Assembly (NCBI RefSeq): GCF_032598905.1
Contig: NZ_CP122458.1
Location: forward strand, 7,341,001-7,405,000
Source: Streptomyces sp. 11x1
GTDB taxonomy: Bacteria > Actinomycetota > Actinomycetes > Streptomycetales > Streptomycetaceae
Reading direction: 5' to 3'
DNA: 64,000 nucleotides
Shown here one piece after another: positions 50,505 to 58,798 of the stretch. Position numbers and translations under genes: made by a program. The notes beneath the pieces are model-generated. The model searched no databases, was not told where the DNA came from, and saw nothing but the letters and a program-made list of their open reading frames with translations. Position 1 is the first letter of the stretch, and every line of letters begins with the position of its first letter.

Positions 50505-51317
50505 TCACCGCGACGGACCGTCGCCGGGCCCGGTCTCGGCGGTGGAGGAGCCGTCGCCCCCGGCCTCGGCGGTGGGGGAGTCGTCGCCGTCCGGAACGCA
50601 GCGGTCGAGCAAGGCGTCCAGGCCCGTGGCGAGCCCTTCCGCGCCCTGTCGCTCGGCAAGGTCGGCGGCGGCCGCGCGGAGCCGGGGAAATTCCTGGGGC
50701 GGCATCCGGTGCAGGCCGAGCCGGAACGCCGGATCGGACTCGTCGGGAGCGTCCACCATGGCCCGGAGTTCGACGAAGACGTAGCCGAGCAGCCACGCGG
50801 TGTACGCCCGGTGGGCTTTCGCGGCGGCGGCGTCCTCCAGACCCCCCTGTCGCAGCAGGGTCAGGACCCGCTCGTGGTCCCGCAGCACGGCCGCCGGTCG
50901 GCGCGCGAGGGGGACGGCCAGCATCCGGGTCGCCAGCAGCGGCACGGCGTGGGGGTGGTGCAGGGCGACCGAATAGGTGGCGCGGGCGATGCGGTGGAGT
51001 TCCGCGCGCCACGCGGCAGAGGGACGTGAGGCGTTCGCGGACGGTGCCCCGGCTTCGTCGGCCAGCACCGCCTCCAGCTCCAGGTACAGCGCCTCGACCA
51101 GGCCGTCCAGCAGGTCTTCCTTGCCCGCCGCGTACCGGTACAGCGCCATGGCCTCGACGCCCAGCTCGGCGCCCAGCCGACGCATGCTCAGTGCCCCGAG
51201 CCCCTCACGATCGACCACTTCCAGAGCGGTGGCGAGGACACGCTCCCGGTTCAGTCGCCCGTAGCGGCCTCGATCGCCGGCGCGTCGGCCGGCGCCCTGC
51301 CCCGATTCCCTGGCCAT
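50505..51317 (-). CDS. TetR/AcrR-family regulator with TetR-type C-terminal domain
   Basis: 270 residues from ATG 51317 (GGAGGCGAGGC upstream). The HTH is LNRERVLATALEVVDREGLGALSMRRLGAELGVEAMALYRYAAGKEDLL split over 22-70, and the ligand-binding part has the TetR_C layout (AELHRIARATYSVALHHPHAVPLLATR). An acidic Gly/Ser tail follows. It is divergent from the GT2 synthase gene, and the intergenic palindrome suggests that it represses itself and the exopolysaccharide cluster. Confidence 0.87.
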   Translation of the reverse strand: MARESGQGAGRRAGDRGRYGRLNRERVLATALEVVDREGLGALSMRRLGAELGVEAMALYRYAAGKEDLLDGLVEALYLELEAVLADEAGAPSANASRPSAAWRAELHRIARATYSVALHHPHAVPLLATRMLAVPLARRPAAVLRDHERVLTLLRQGGLEDAAAAKAHRAYTAWLLGYVFVELRAMVDAPDESDPAFRLGLHRMPPQEFPRLRAAAADLAERQGAEGLATGLDALLDRCVPDGDDSPTAEAGGDGSSTAETGPGDGPSR

Positions 51318-51390
51318 GCCTCGCCTCCAACGGCGGGACGAGCGTCTTGACCCCTTGACCATACGTGCCTCCCGGGGCAAGGTGTACATA

Positions 51391-51412
51391 TACGTCGTAA
51401 ACATACGAAGTA
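51391..51412. promoter_or_regulatory. candidate TetR operator between the regulator and the EPS cluster
   Basis: Arms TAC.TCGTA (51391-51399) and TACGA.GTA (51404-51412) mirror each other around AACA with a single mismatched pair. The site lies in the most AT-rich stretch of the 253-base divergent region; outer TATACG (51389-51394) and CGTATA (51415-51420) add a wider palindrome. Confidence 0.68.
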
Positions 51413-51570
51413 CGCGTATAGCGGTTGATACGCACTCGTCGATTTGCGCCAGTCCCCGGCCCCCGCGGCCGAAGCCGCGGCCGTAGGCCCAGCACGGCAC
51501 AAGCCGACCCCGACCGGAAGCGGGCGGCACGAGCCGCCCCCGGCAACGCGACCGAACACGGAGCGTTCTC

Positions 51571-53439
51571 ATGGCTGACAGGCGCCTCGCTGTCTCCAGC
51601 GACAGCGGTGAAGGCAGTGGCATCCGCGATGACGGGCCCACGCCGCCGCTGGAGGAACAGGTCCGGCGCCTGTCCGGCGGACGGGTCGCGCGGATCACGG
51701 CGGAAGGCCCCGTCTTCGGCGGTCGCTCGCCTTCGCGGTCCGTACGCCCCGACACCTTCGTGCGCGTGCTGTCCCACGAAGACCAGGCAGTCGTCGTCGG
51801 ACTGGCGATCAGCTGGGCCCTGGCTTTCGTCTGGTTCTGGATGTGGTGGCTGAGGCCGGAGCACCGGGTCGAATGGGCCGGCCTGATCGTCAACAGCGTT
51901 CTGCTGCTGTACCTGACGGCACTCCCCTTGTACTTCATGATCACGGTCAACCGGTTGAAGCGGGTGAACCCCTCGCTGCCGATCCCCGCGCTGGCAGTCG
52001 CCTTCGTGGTGACCCGTGCCCCCTCCGAGGAGTGGCGCACGGTCCGCAGGACGGTCGAGGCCATGACGCGGCAGATCTTCCCCCACCCGTACGACGTCTG
52101 GCTGTGCGACGAGGACCCGACCGAGGAGATCCTCCAGTGGTGCCGTCGCCATGACATCCATGTGTCGAGCCGCCGAGGCGTCGCCGCGTACCACCGGACC
52201 GCCTGGCCCCGGCGTACCCGCTGCAAGGAAGGCAACCTCGCCTACTTCTACGACCACTGGGGCTACCGCGACTACGACGTCGTCTCCCAGCTCGACTGCG
52301 ACCACGTTCCGGCCCCCACCTACCTGGCCGAGATGGTGAGGCCGTTCGCCGACCCCGCCATCGGGTACGTGGCCGCTCCGAGCGTCTGCGACGTCAACGC
52401 GCCACAGTCCTGGTCCGCGCGGGGCCGGCTGCACCGGGAGGCCGTCTGGCACGGAGCCGTGCAACTCGGCCACTGCGACGGGCTGGCACCCATGTGCATC
52501 GGCTCCCACTACGCGGTCCGTACCACCGCGCTGCGCGACATCGGGGGCATAGGCCCCGAGCTGGCGGAGGACTTCTCGACGACGCTGCTGCTCAACTCGG
52601 CCGGCTGGCACGGCGCGTTCGCGATGGACGCCGAGGCCCACGGCGACGGGCCGATCACCTTCGCCGACATGGTCACCCAGGAGTACCAGTGGTCACGCAG
52701 CCTCACCGTGATGCTCTTCGCCCTCATCCCGCACCACATAGGCCGCATGCCGTTCCCACGGCGGCTGCGTTTCGCGTACGCGCTGAGCTACTACCCGCTG
52801 CTCTCCCTGACCGTTTCCGCCGGAGTGAGCCTGCCGCCGATCGCCGTGCTCACCGGGCTGCCCTGGATGAACGTCAACTACGTCGACTTCCTGCTCCACT
52901 TCTGGTTCCTGGCCGTCTGGATCCTCCTGACGATGCTCCTCATGCGGCGGCGCGCACTGCTGCGCCCCACCTACGCCCCGGTCGTCAGCTGGGAGTTGTT
53001 CCTGTTCGTCCTCGCCCGCTGGCCCTACGTCGTATGGGGCGTGCTGGCAGCGGTGCGCCAGCGGATACGCCCGCGGCCGGTGGTCTTCAAGGTCACCCCC
53101 AAGCAACGCAGCGGCCTCGAACCCCTGCTGACCCGTCTGGTGCTCCCGTTCGCCTTCCTGACGGTGGCCCTCGCCGGCGTCACCCTGTTCGGCGAGCTGA
53201 CGCGTCCCGCGGTGGGCTATGTCTTCCTGACGCTGTTCGCCGCCGCGAGCTACGGGGTGGTCGCTCTGGCCGTGCCCCTGTTGCACGTACGCGAGACGTC
53301 CCGTGCGGCGGGCACCAGCTTCCGCGCCGCCCTCGTCACGGCCAGGACACCGCTGCTCGTCAGCGTCGTCTCCGTCGTTCCTGTCGCCCTGGCCATCACG
53401 TTCTTCCCGGCCTACGCCGCCGCCGTTCTCGGTTGGTGA
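51571..53439 (+). CDS. GT2-family processive membrane glycosyltransferase (cellulose-synthase-like)
   Basis: 622 residues from ATG 51571 (GGAG seven bases upstream). Two helices (about 75-125) precede the cytoplasmic GT-A domain: DVWLCDEDPTEEI, CKEGNLAYFYDHW, the DxD motif in QLDCDHVPAPTYL, ELAEDFSTTLLL (catalytic TED-like position) and QEYQWSRS (QxxRW-like, with Gln-Trp). Five to six helices follow. No PilZ domain is found. It should polymerise a UDP-sugar and extrude the chain. The galE gene starts 48 bases downstream. Confidence 0.88.
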   Translation: MADRRLAVSSDSGEGSGIRDDGPTPPLEEQVRRLSGGRVARITAEGPVFGGRSPSRSVRPDTFVRVLSHEDQAVVVGLAISWALAFVWFWMWWLRPEHRVEWAGLIVNSVLLLYLTALPLYFMITVNRLKRVNPSLPIPALAVAFVVTRAPSEEWRTVRRTVEAMTRQIFPHPYDVWLCDEDPTEEILQWCRRHDIHVSSRRGVAAYHRTAWPRRTRCKEGNLAYFYDHWGYRDYDVVSQLDCDHVPAPTYLAEMVRPFADPAIGYVAAPSVCDVNAPQSWSARGRLHREAVWHGAVQLGHCDGLAPMCIGSHYAVRTTALRDIGGIGPELAEDFSTTLLLNSAGWHGAFAMDAEAHGDGPITFADMVTQEYQWSRSLTVMLFALIPHHIGRMPFPRRLRFAYALSYYPLLSLTVSAGVSLPPIAVLTGLPWMNVNYVDFLLHFWFLAVWILLTMLLMRRRALLRPTYAPVVSWELFLFVLARWPYVVWGVLAAVRQRIRPRPVVFKVTPKQRSGLEPLLTRLVLPFAFLTVALAGVTLFGELTRPAVGYVFLTLFAAASYGVVALAVPLLHVRETSRAAGTSFRAALVTARTPLLVSVVSVVPVALAITFFPAYAAAVLGW

Positions 53440-53487
53440 GCCGTGCCCGCGGTCAACCATCCGCACGAGTTCCCGAAGGAGAGGCCC

Positions 53488-54516
53488 GTGCCGACACCGT
53501 CAACCATCCTGATCACCGGTGGAGCCGGCTTCATCGGTAGCCACACCTGTGTCGAACTGCTCGACCACGGCTACGCGCTGGTGGTGGTCGACGACTACTC
53601 CAACAGCTCGCCCCAGGTCTTCTCCCGTGTGCAGAAGGTCGCCGACCGTGATCTGAGCGCCGTCTACCGACTGGATCTGCGCAACAGACGCGCGCTGTCC
53701 GACGTGTTGGACCACCACTCCGTGGACGCGGTGGTGCACTTCGCGGGGAAGAAGGCCGTCGGCGAGTCGATGCGGATGCCGATCGACTACTACGACACCA
53801 ACATCGGCGGTACGACCTCCCTGCTGCGCGCGATGGACGAACACGGCGTTCACCAGCTGGTGTTCTCCTCGTCCTGCTCCGTCTACGGCGAGACCGGGAA
53901 GGTGCCGCTCAGCGAACACGACCCGGCTCGGCCCACGAACCCGTACGCCGCTTCCAAGTGGGCATGCGAGCAGGTACTCGCCGACGTGTGCCGGCTCCGC
54001 CCGGAGTTCAGCGTGCTGTCCCTGCGCTACTTCAACCCCGTGGGCGCACATCCCAGCGGACTGCTCGGTGAGTCCCCCCGCGGCGGCGACATCAACCTGA
54101 TGCCCCGACTGGCCCAGGTCGCCGACGGGGAGCGCGGGAGCGTCACCGTGTACGGCGGCGACTACGCCACCCGGGACGGCACGGGGGTACGCGACTACAT
54201 CCATGTCATGGACGTCGCCGAGGCGCATCGGGTGGCGCTGGAGCACCTCGACGACGCACCCGGAATGCGGGTGTTCAACCTCGGTGTCGGGGCGGGCACT
54301 TCGGTGCTGGAACTGCTGGCCGTCTTCGGTGAGACCTGCGGCAGGGAGATCCCGTACACCGTCGAGGACCGCCGCCCGGGAGACGTCAGCGAGCTCGTCG
54401 CCGATCCCGGCGAGGTCGCCCACGAATGGGGCTGGCGCCCGACCCGTGACCTCGCCGCGATGTGCCGGGACGCGTGGCGTTTCCGGCAGCTCAATCCCCT
54501 CGGCTACGCGGACTGA
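53488..54516 (+). CDS. galE: UDP-glucose 4-epimerase
   Basis: 342 residues from GTG 53488 with AAGGAGAG upstream; a longer frame from 53443 is not homologous. Short-chain dehydrogenase fold: NAD-binding ITGGAGFIGSHTCVELL, the catalytic Ser/Tyr/Lys set in SSSCSVYGE and NPYAASKWACEQ, and GTGVRDYIHVMDVAEAH near residue 230. It interconverts UDP-glucose and UDP-galactose (or GlcNAc/GalNAc), supplying galactose-type donors to the EPS synthase. Confidence 0.9.
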   Translation: MPTPSTILITGGAGFIGSHTCVELLDHGYALVVVDDYSNSSPQVFSRVQKVADRDLSAVYRLDLRNRRALSDVLDHHSVDAVVHFAGKKAVGESMRMPIDYYDTNIGGTTSLLRAMDEHGVHQLVFSSSCSVYGETGKVPLSEHDPARPTNPYAASKWACEQVLADVCRLRPEFSVLSLRYFNPVGAHPSGLLGESPRGGDINLMPRLAQVADGERGSVTVYGGDYATRDGTGVRDYIHVMDVAEAHRVALEHLDDAPGMRVFNLGVGAGTSVLELLAVFGETCGREIPYTVEDRRPGDVSELVADPGEVAHEWGWRPTRDLAAMCRDAWRFRQLNPLGYAD

Positions 54517-54555
54517 CCCGTCCGCGCCTCGTATCAAGGAGTAAGGAGCGACGAC

Positions 54556-55884
54556 ATGCGGATGACAGTCATCGGCACCGGATACGTCGGAGTGGTCCAC
54601 GCCGCGTGCATGGCGGACATCGGCCACGAGGTTCTCGGTGTGGACATCGACGAAGAGCGGATCGCGGCCCTGACCGAAGGCAACGCGCCGGTCTACGAAC
54701 CGGGCCTGAACGAACTCCTCGCCCGTACCGTCGGGTCGGGACAGCTGCGGTTCTCCACCTCCACGGCCGACGCCGCCCGGTTCGCGCGTCTGCACTTCGT
54801 GTGTGTGGGGACCCCGCAGGTGCCCGGTGGTGAAGCGGCCGACGTCCGCCACGTCGACGCCGTCTTCGAGGGCCTGGCTCCGCGTCTGCGGCCCGGCAGC
54901 CTGATCGTCGGCAAGTCCACGGTGCCCGTCGGTACGACCGCCCGCCTGGCCGCCCGGCTGCGGGACGTCGCACCGCACAGCGAGATCGCCTGGAACCCCG
55001 AGTTCCTGCGCGAGGGGTTCGCCGTGGCCGACACCAGATGTCCCGAACGGATCGTCGTGGGCGTCGAGTCGGAGCGCGCCGAGGCCGCCCTGCGGGAGAT
55101 CTACGAGCCCATGCTGGTCAGCGGTGTCCCCTTCTTCAGTACCGACCCCGCGACCGCCGAACTCGTCAAGGTGGCGTCGAACGCCTTCCTCGCCACCAAG
55201 ATCTCGTTCATCAACGCCATGGCCGAGGTGTGCGACGCGACGGGCGCCGACGTGCTGACACTGGCGGAGGCCGTAGGCCAGGACTCGCGCATCGGACACC
55301 GGTTCCTGCAGCCCGGCCTCGGGTTCGGCGGCAGCTGCTTCCCCAAGGACATCCGAGCCTTCGCGGCGCGCGCCGAGGAGCTGGGCGTCGGCAGCGCGAT
55401 CGCCTTCCTCCACCAGGTCGACGAGATCAACACCCGGCAGCGGCGGCGCACCGTCGACCTGGCACGGAACCTGGTCGGCGGCTCCTTCACCGACCGCCGC
55501 GTCGCCGTCCTGGGAGCGGCCTTCAAACCCGACAGCGACGACGTGCGGGACTCGCCCGCCCTGGCCGTCGCGTCGGCGATCCGGCGCGAGGGCGCCGAGG
55601 TCCGGGTGCACGACCCCGAAGCCATCTACAACGCCCGGCGCAGGTTCCCCGAACTGCAGTACACCCACGACGTGCCCAAGGCGTGCGAGGACGCGCATCT
55701 CGTCCTGCATCTGACGGCGTGGCCCGAATACCGCGAGATCTCCCCCACCGAGCTGGGTCCCGTGGTGCGCGATCGGAAGATCCTCGACGCGCGGGACACC
55801 CTGGACCCCGCGTCCTGGCAGTCGGCGGGCTGGACGCTGAGCGCACTCGGTCGTCCCCGGGTCAACGGCGCGTACGCCGCCTGA
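54556..55884 (+). CDS. ugd: UDP-glucose 6-dehydrogenase
   Basis: 442 residues; ATG 54556 with AAGGAG upstream. NAD-binding VIGTGYVGVVHAACMA; STVPVGTTARL; NPEFLREGFAVAD; the substrate Lys/Asn helix LVKVASNAFLATKISFINAMAEV; and the catalytic cysteine in GLGFGGSCFPKDIRAF near 262. It oxidises UDP-glucose to UDP-glucuronate in two NAD-dependent steps. The C-terminal domain is complete. It follows galE by 39 bases. Confidence 0.92.
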   Translation: MRMTVIGTGYVGVVHAACMADIGHEVLGVDIDEERIAALTEGNAPVYEPGLNELLARTVGSGQLRFSTSTADAARFARLHFVCVGTPQVPGGEAADVRHVDAVFEGLAPRLRPGSLIVGKSTVPVGTTARLAARLRDVAPHSEIAWNPEFLREGFAVADTRCPERIVVGVESERAEAALREIYEPMLVSGVPFFSTDPATAELVKVASNAFLATKISFINAMAEVCDATGADVLTLAEAVGQDSRIGHRFLQPGLGFGGSCFPKDIRAFAARAEELGVGSAIAFLHQVDEINTRQRRRTVDLARNLVGGSFTDRRVAVLGAAFKPDSDDVRDSPALAVASAIRREGAEVRVHDPEAIYNARRRFPELQYTHDVPKACEDAHLVLHLTAWPEYREISPTELGPVVRDRKILDARDTLDPASWQSAGWTLSALGRPRVNGAYAA

Positions 55885-55907
55885 CGGCGCGAACCCAAGG
55901 AGGAATC

Positions 55908-56882
55908 ATGCATGTGGTGGTCACAGGCGGTGCCGGCTTCCTCGGGTCGCACCTGTGCGAGGCCCTGTTGGAGAGAGGCGACCGCGTGCTGTGCGTGGAC
56001 GACTACTCGACCGGTGACCCGCAGAACACCGCGCATCTGGGCGCACGCCCAGGGTTCACGCTCATCCGCGCCGACGTCACCGCCGCGCTCGACATTCCGG
56101 GACCGGTCGACGCCGTGGCGCACCTCGCCAGCCCCGCCTCGCCCCCCGACTACCACCGCCGTCCCCTGGCGACGCTGGCCGTGGGCAGCAGGGGGACGGA
56201 GAACGCCCTGCGGCTGGCCGTCCGTCACCGCGCCCGTTTCGTCCTCGCCTCGACCAGCGAGGTGTACGGCGACCCGCTGGTCCACCCCCAGCGGGAGGAC
56301 TACTGGGGGAACGTCAATCCGGTGGGGCCGCGCAGCGTGTACGACGAGGCCAAGCGGTTCGCCGAAGCGCTGTCCACGGCGTACCGGCGCAGTCTGGCCG
56401 CGAACGTCGGCATACTGCGGATCTTCAACACGTACGGACCGAGGATGCGCCCCCACGACGGCCGTGTGGTGTCCACCTTCATCCGGCAGGCACTGGACGG
56501 CGAACCGCTCACCATCTACGGGGACGGAAGCCAGACACGGAGTTTCTGCTACGTGGACGACCTGGTCCGGGGCATGGTCGCCATGCTCGACTCGGATCTC
56601 CCCGGGCCCTTCAACCTGGGCAATCCCAGCGAGCGGACGGTGCGCCAACTCGCGGACCTGGTGCTGGAGGCGACCGGGTCGTCATCGGGGCTGGAGTTCT
56701 GTCCGCTGCCCGTGGACGACCCCGCTCGGCGGCGTCCCGTGATCACCCGGGCGCAGCACCGGCTCGGCTGGTTCCCCCTGGTGCCGATCGAGGAGGGGCT
56801 GCGGCACACCGTGGGATGGTTCAGGTCGCGGGCCGACGGTACTGCGGAGGGCCGAACGGCCAGGGAGCCCGTGGGGCGCTGA
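55908..56882 (+). CDS. uxs: UDP-glucuronate decarboxylase (UDP-xylose synthase)
   Basis: 324 residues; ATG 55908 follows AAGGAGGAATC. It shows the near-diagnostic UXS pattern: VTGGAGFLGSHLCEAL, HLASPASPPDYHRRPL, ASTSEVYGDPLVHPQRE, YWGNVNPVGPRSVYDEAKRF, RIFNTYGPRMRPHDGRVVS and GDGSQTRSFCYVDDLV. It converts UDP-glucuronate, the Ugd product, to UDP-xylose. Gene order ugd-uxs reflects the reaction order. The next gene starts after only five bases. Confidence 0.92.
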   Translation: MHVVVTGGAGFLGSHLCEALLERGDRVLCVDDYSTGDPQNTAHLGARPGFTLIRADVTAALDIPGPVDAVAHLASPASPPDYHRRPLATLAVGSRGTENALRLAVRHRARFVLASTSEVYGDPLVHPQREDYWGNVNPVGPRSVYDEAKRFAEALSTAYRRSLAANVGILRIFNTYGPRMRPHDGRVVSTFIRQALDGEPLTIYGDGSQTRSFCYVDDLVRGMVAMLDSDLPGPFNLGNPSERTVRQLADLVLEATGSSSGLEFCPLPVDDPARRRPVITRAQHRLGWFPLVPIEEGLRHTVGWFRSRADGTAEGRTAREPVGR

Positions 56883-56887
56883 TCGGG

Positions 56888-58582
56888 ATGCGAAACCGTT
56901 CCGCACGGCGCCGGGGACGCCGTCTGTGTGCCCTCGCGGCCCTGCCGGCCGCGCTCACGGGCGTATTCGTCGCGGGTTGTGTCGCCACCCCGCACTACAC
57001 GCCGGACCGCTCCTACTACGTGAGTCCGGACGGCGACGACGACAATGACGGCCGTTCCCCGGACCGTGCGTGGCGGTCGCTGAAGCGCGCCGACGGACGG
57101 GACTTCGAACCCGGTGACCGGCTGCTGCTGCGAGGAGGTGCCCGTTTCGAAGGTTCGCTCATGCTGAGCGCGGGCGAGGCGGGCCGCGCGGACGAGCCCG
57201 TGGTCGTGGGCAGCTACGGCGGCGGGCGGGCCACGATCGTCGCGCACGACACGCCGGGCATCAGCGTCCACAACACCGCGGGGGTGGAGATCCGGGACCT
57301 GGCCATCGTCGGCGGGCACGGCGCCTACACAGGTCAGGGAGGCGTTCATGTCTACAACGACCGGCCCGACGGCAGGAAGCTGCGGCATGTGTCGATCGTC
57401 GGCGTGGAGGTCTCCGGTTTCCGCAACGGCATCGAGATCGGCAGTGTCAGTTGGCTGACCGGTTTCCGAGACGTGCTGATCAAGGACTCGGTGCTACGGG
57501 ACAACAAGGACATCGGGCTCCTGACGTACGCCCCGCAGGCCCTCGCGGACGGCACCCCCGGGTATGCCCACGAGGACGTGGTGGTCTCGGGAGTCCGGGC
57601 GCACCACAACGCGGGTGACCCTCGGGCCCACAACCGGCACACCGGGAACGGCATCATCCTCGGCAGTGTCAGGGGAGGGCGGATACAGGGGTCGAGCGCT
57701 CATGACAACGGGAGCCGCGCCTCCGCCGAAGCCCATGAGGGGCCGGTCGGCATCTGGAGCTACGACTCCACCGGCCTGCTCATGGAACACAACCGCAGTT
57801 ACCGCAACCACACCGGGTCAGGAGTGGACGGAGGGGGATTCGGCCTCGACTCGAACGTTTCCGATTCGACCCTTCAGTACAACCTGGCATTCGGTAACGA
57901 CGGGCCCGGATTCCACGCGTACACGAGCAAGGACAACGACGCCCATCACGGGAACGTGTTCCGTTTCAACATCAGCAGCAATGACGGACGTAAACGGCCG
58001 GAGACAGGCGGCATCGATGTACACGGAAGGTCGATCAACAGGCTTCAGGTGTACAACAACACCGTGGTGATGACGGACACGGTGCGGCCCGGTCCCGTGG
58101 TCCGGCTGCTCGCCGGTGCGCGTGACGTCACTTTCCGTAACAATCTCCTGGTCACGGACGGTTCACTGCTCGTCATGACCGACGCGGCCTTCCCGGCCGG
58201 ACGGGTCCTGTGGCAGGGGAACGACTACTACGCCACCTCCGGCCGCCCGACCGTGCGATGGGCCGGCATGACCTACTCCGGCCTCGCCGAGTGGCGTTCC
58301 GCAACCGGTCAGGAGATGACGGACGGCCGGAAGACGGGCTTCGAGGCCGACCCCTGCTTCCGGGGCGGGAAAACGCCGGTCGTCGAGAAGGCGGGCGACG
58401 CCACACTGTTGGTGCCCGGGTGCGACCCCGTGGCGGAGAAGGGCCTCGACCTGCGCTCGCTGTTCGGGACCGATACGGGCGGCCAGGACTACTTCGGTGA
58501 GGCGCTGGGGACGACCATGCCGATCGGAGCCGCCGTGAGGGAGAGGGACGGGTCGAGCCGCGCCGACGGCCCGGCGTCATGA
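56888..58582 (+). CDS. right-handed beta-helix lipoprotein
   Basis: 564 residues from ATG 56888. A lipoprotein signal (basic RNRSARRRGRR, then ALPAALTGVFVAGC, lipobox Cys31) predicts anchoring to the outer face of the membrane. The rest is a right-handed parallel beta-helix: YYVSPDGDDDNDGRSPDRAWRSL near the start, repeated Asn/Gly/Asp-rich turns (about 130-430) such as GIEIGSVSW, NGIILGSV and FRNNLLV. This fold is typical of polysaccharide lyases and epimerases, so it may modify or degrade the polymer made by the GT2 synthase. Catalytic residues cannot be assigned. Confidence 0.83.
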   Translation: MRNRSARRRGRRLCALAALPAALTGVFVAGCVATPHYTPDRSYYVSPDGDDDNDGRSPDRAWRSLKRADGRDFEPGDRLLLRGGARFEGSLMLSAGEAGRADEPVVVGSYGGGRATIVAHDTPGISVHNTAGVEIRDLAIVGGHGAYTGQGGVHVYNDRPDGRKLRHVSIVGVEVSGFRNGIEIGSVSWLTGFRDVLIKDSVLRDNKDIGLLTYAPQALADGTPGYAHEDVVVSGVRAHHNAGDPRAHNRHTGNGIILGSVRGGRIQGSSAHDNGSRASAEAHEGPVGIWSYDSTGLLMEHNRSYRNHTGSGVDGGGFGLDSNVSDSTLQYNLAFGNDGPGFHAYTSKDNDAHHGNVFRFNISSNDGRKRPETGGIDVHGRSINRLQVYNNTVVMTDTVRPGPVVRLLAGARDVTFRNNLLVTDGSLLVMTDAAFPAGRVLWQGNDYYATSGRPTVRWAGMTYSGLAEWRSATGQEMTDGRKTGFEADPCFRGGKTPVVEKAGDATLLVPGCDPVAEKGLDLRSLFGTDTGGQDYFGEALGTTMPIGAAVRERDGSSRADGPAS

Positions 58583-58727
58583 GCGCCCCGACGGGCGGGC
58601 ACCACGATGCGCCACGGGCCTCCCGGCATGCGCACCGGGCCTGGCGTGCCTAGTCTCGAACCAGGGTTGCAGCGACTGCCAGGGCGCCACGGGTGCCTCT
58701 CGGCGAGTCCCCTGGCCAGCCGCCTGC

Positions 58728-58760
58728 GGTCTCCTCCGCCCGCGGCGGGCGGAGGAGACC
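58728..58760 (+). promoter_or_regulatory. 15-base-pair hairpin ahead of the GGDEF-EAL gene
   Basis: Arms GGTCTCCTCCGCCCG (58728-58742) and CGGGCGGAGGAGACC (58746-58760) pair perfectly around a three-base loop. The hairpin may end transcription from the EPS genes or control the next gene; the Shine-Dalgarno sequence of that gene (GAGGAGG, 58784-58790) resembles the right arm and could compete for the left arm. The 216-base gap 58583-58798 also contains CCAGGG/CCCCTGG pairing (about 58678-58717). Confidence 0.7.
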
Positions 58761-58798
58761 CGCCTGCCTGTCCCCGCCCGCGTGAGGAGGCGGTTTCC

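Noticed and set aside
58607..58798. ATG 58607 as start of the GGDEF-EAL protein
   Set aside because: The extension would translate through the perfect hairpin and lacks homology; TTG 58799 is preceded by GAGGAGG.
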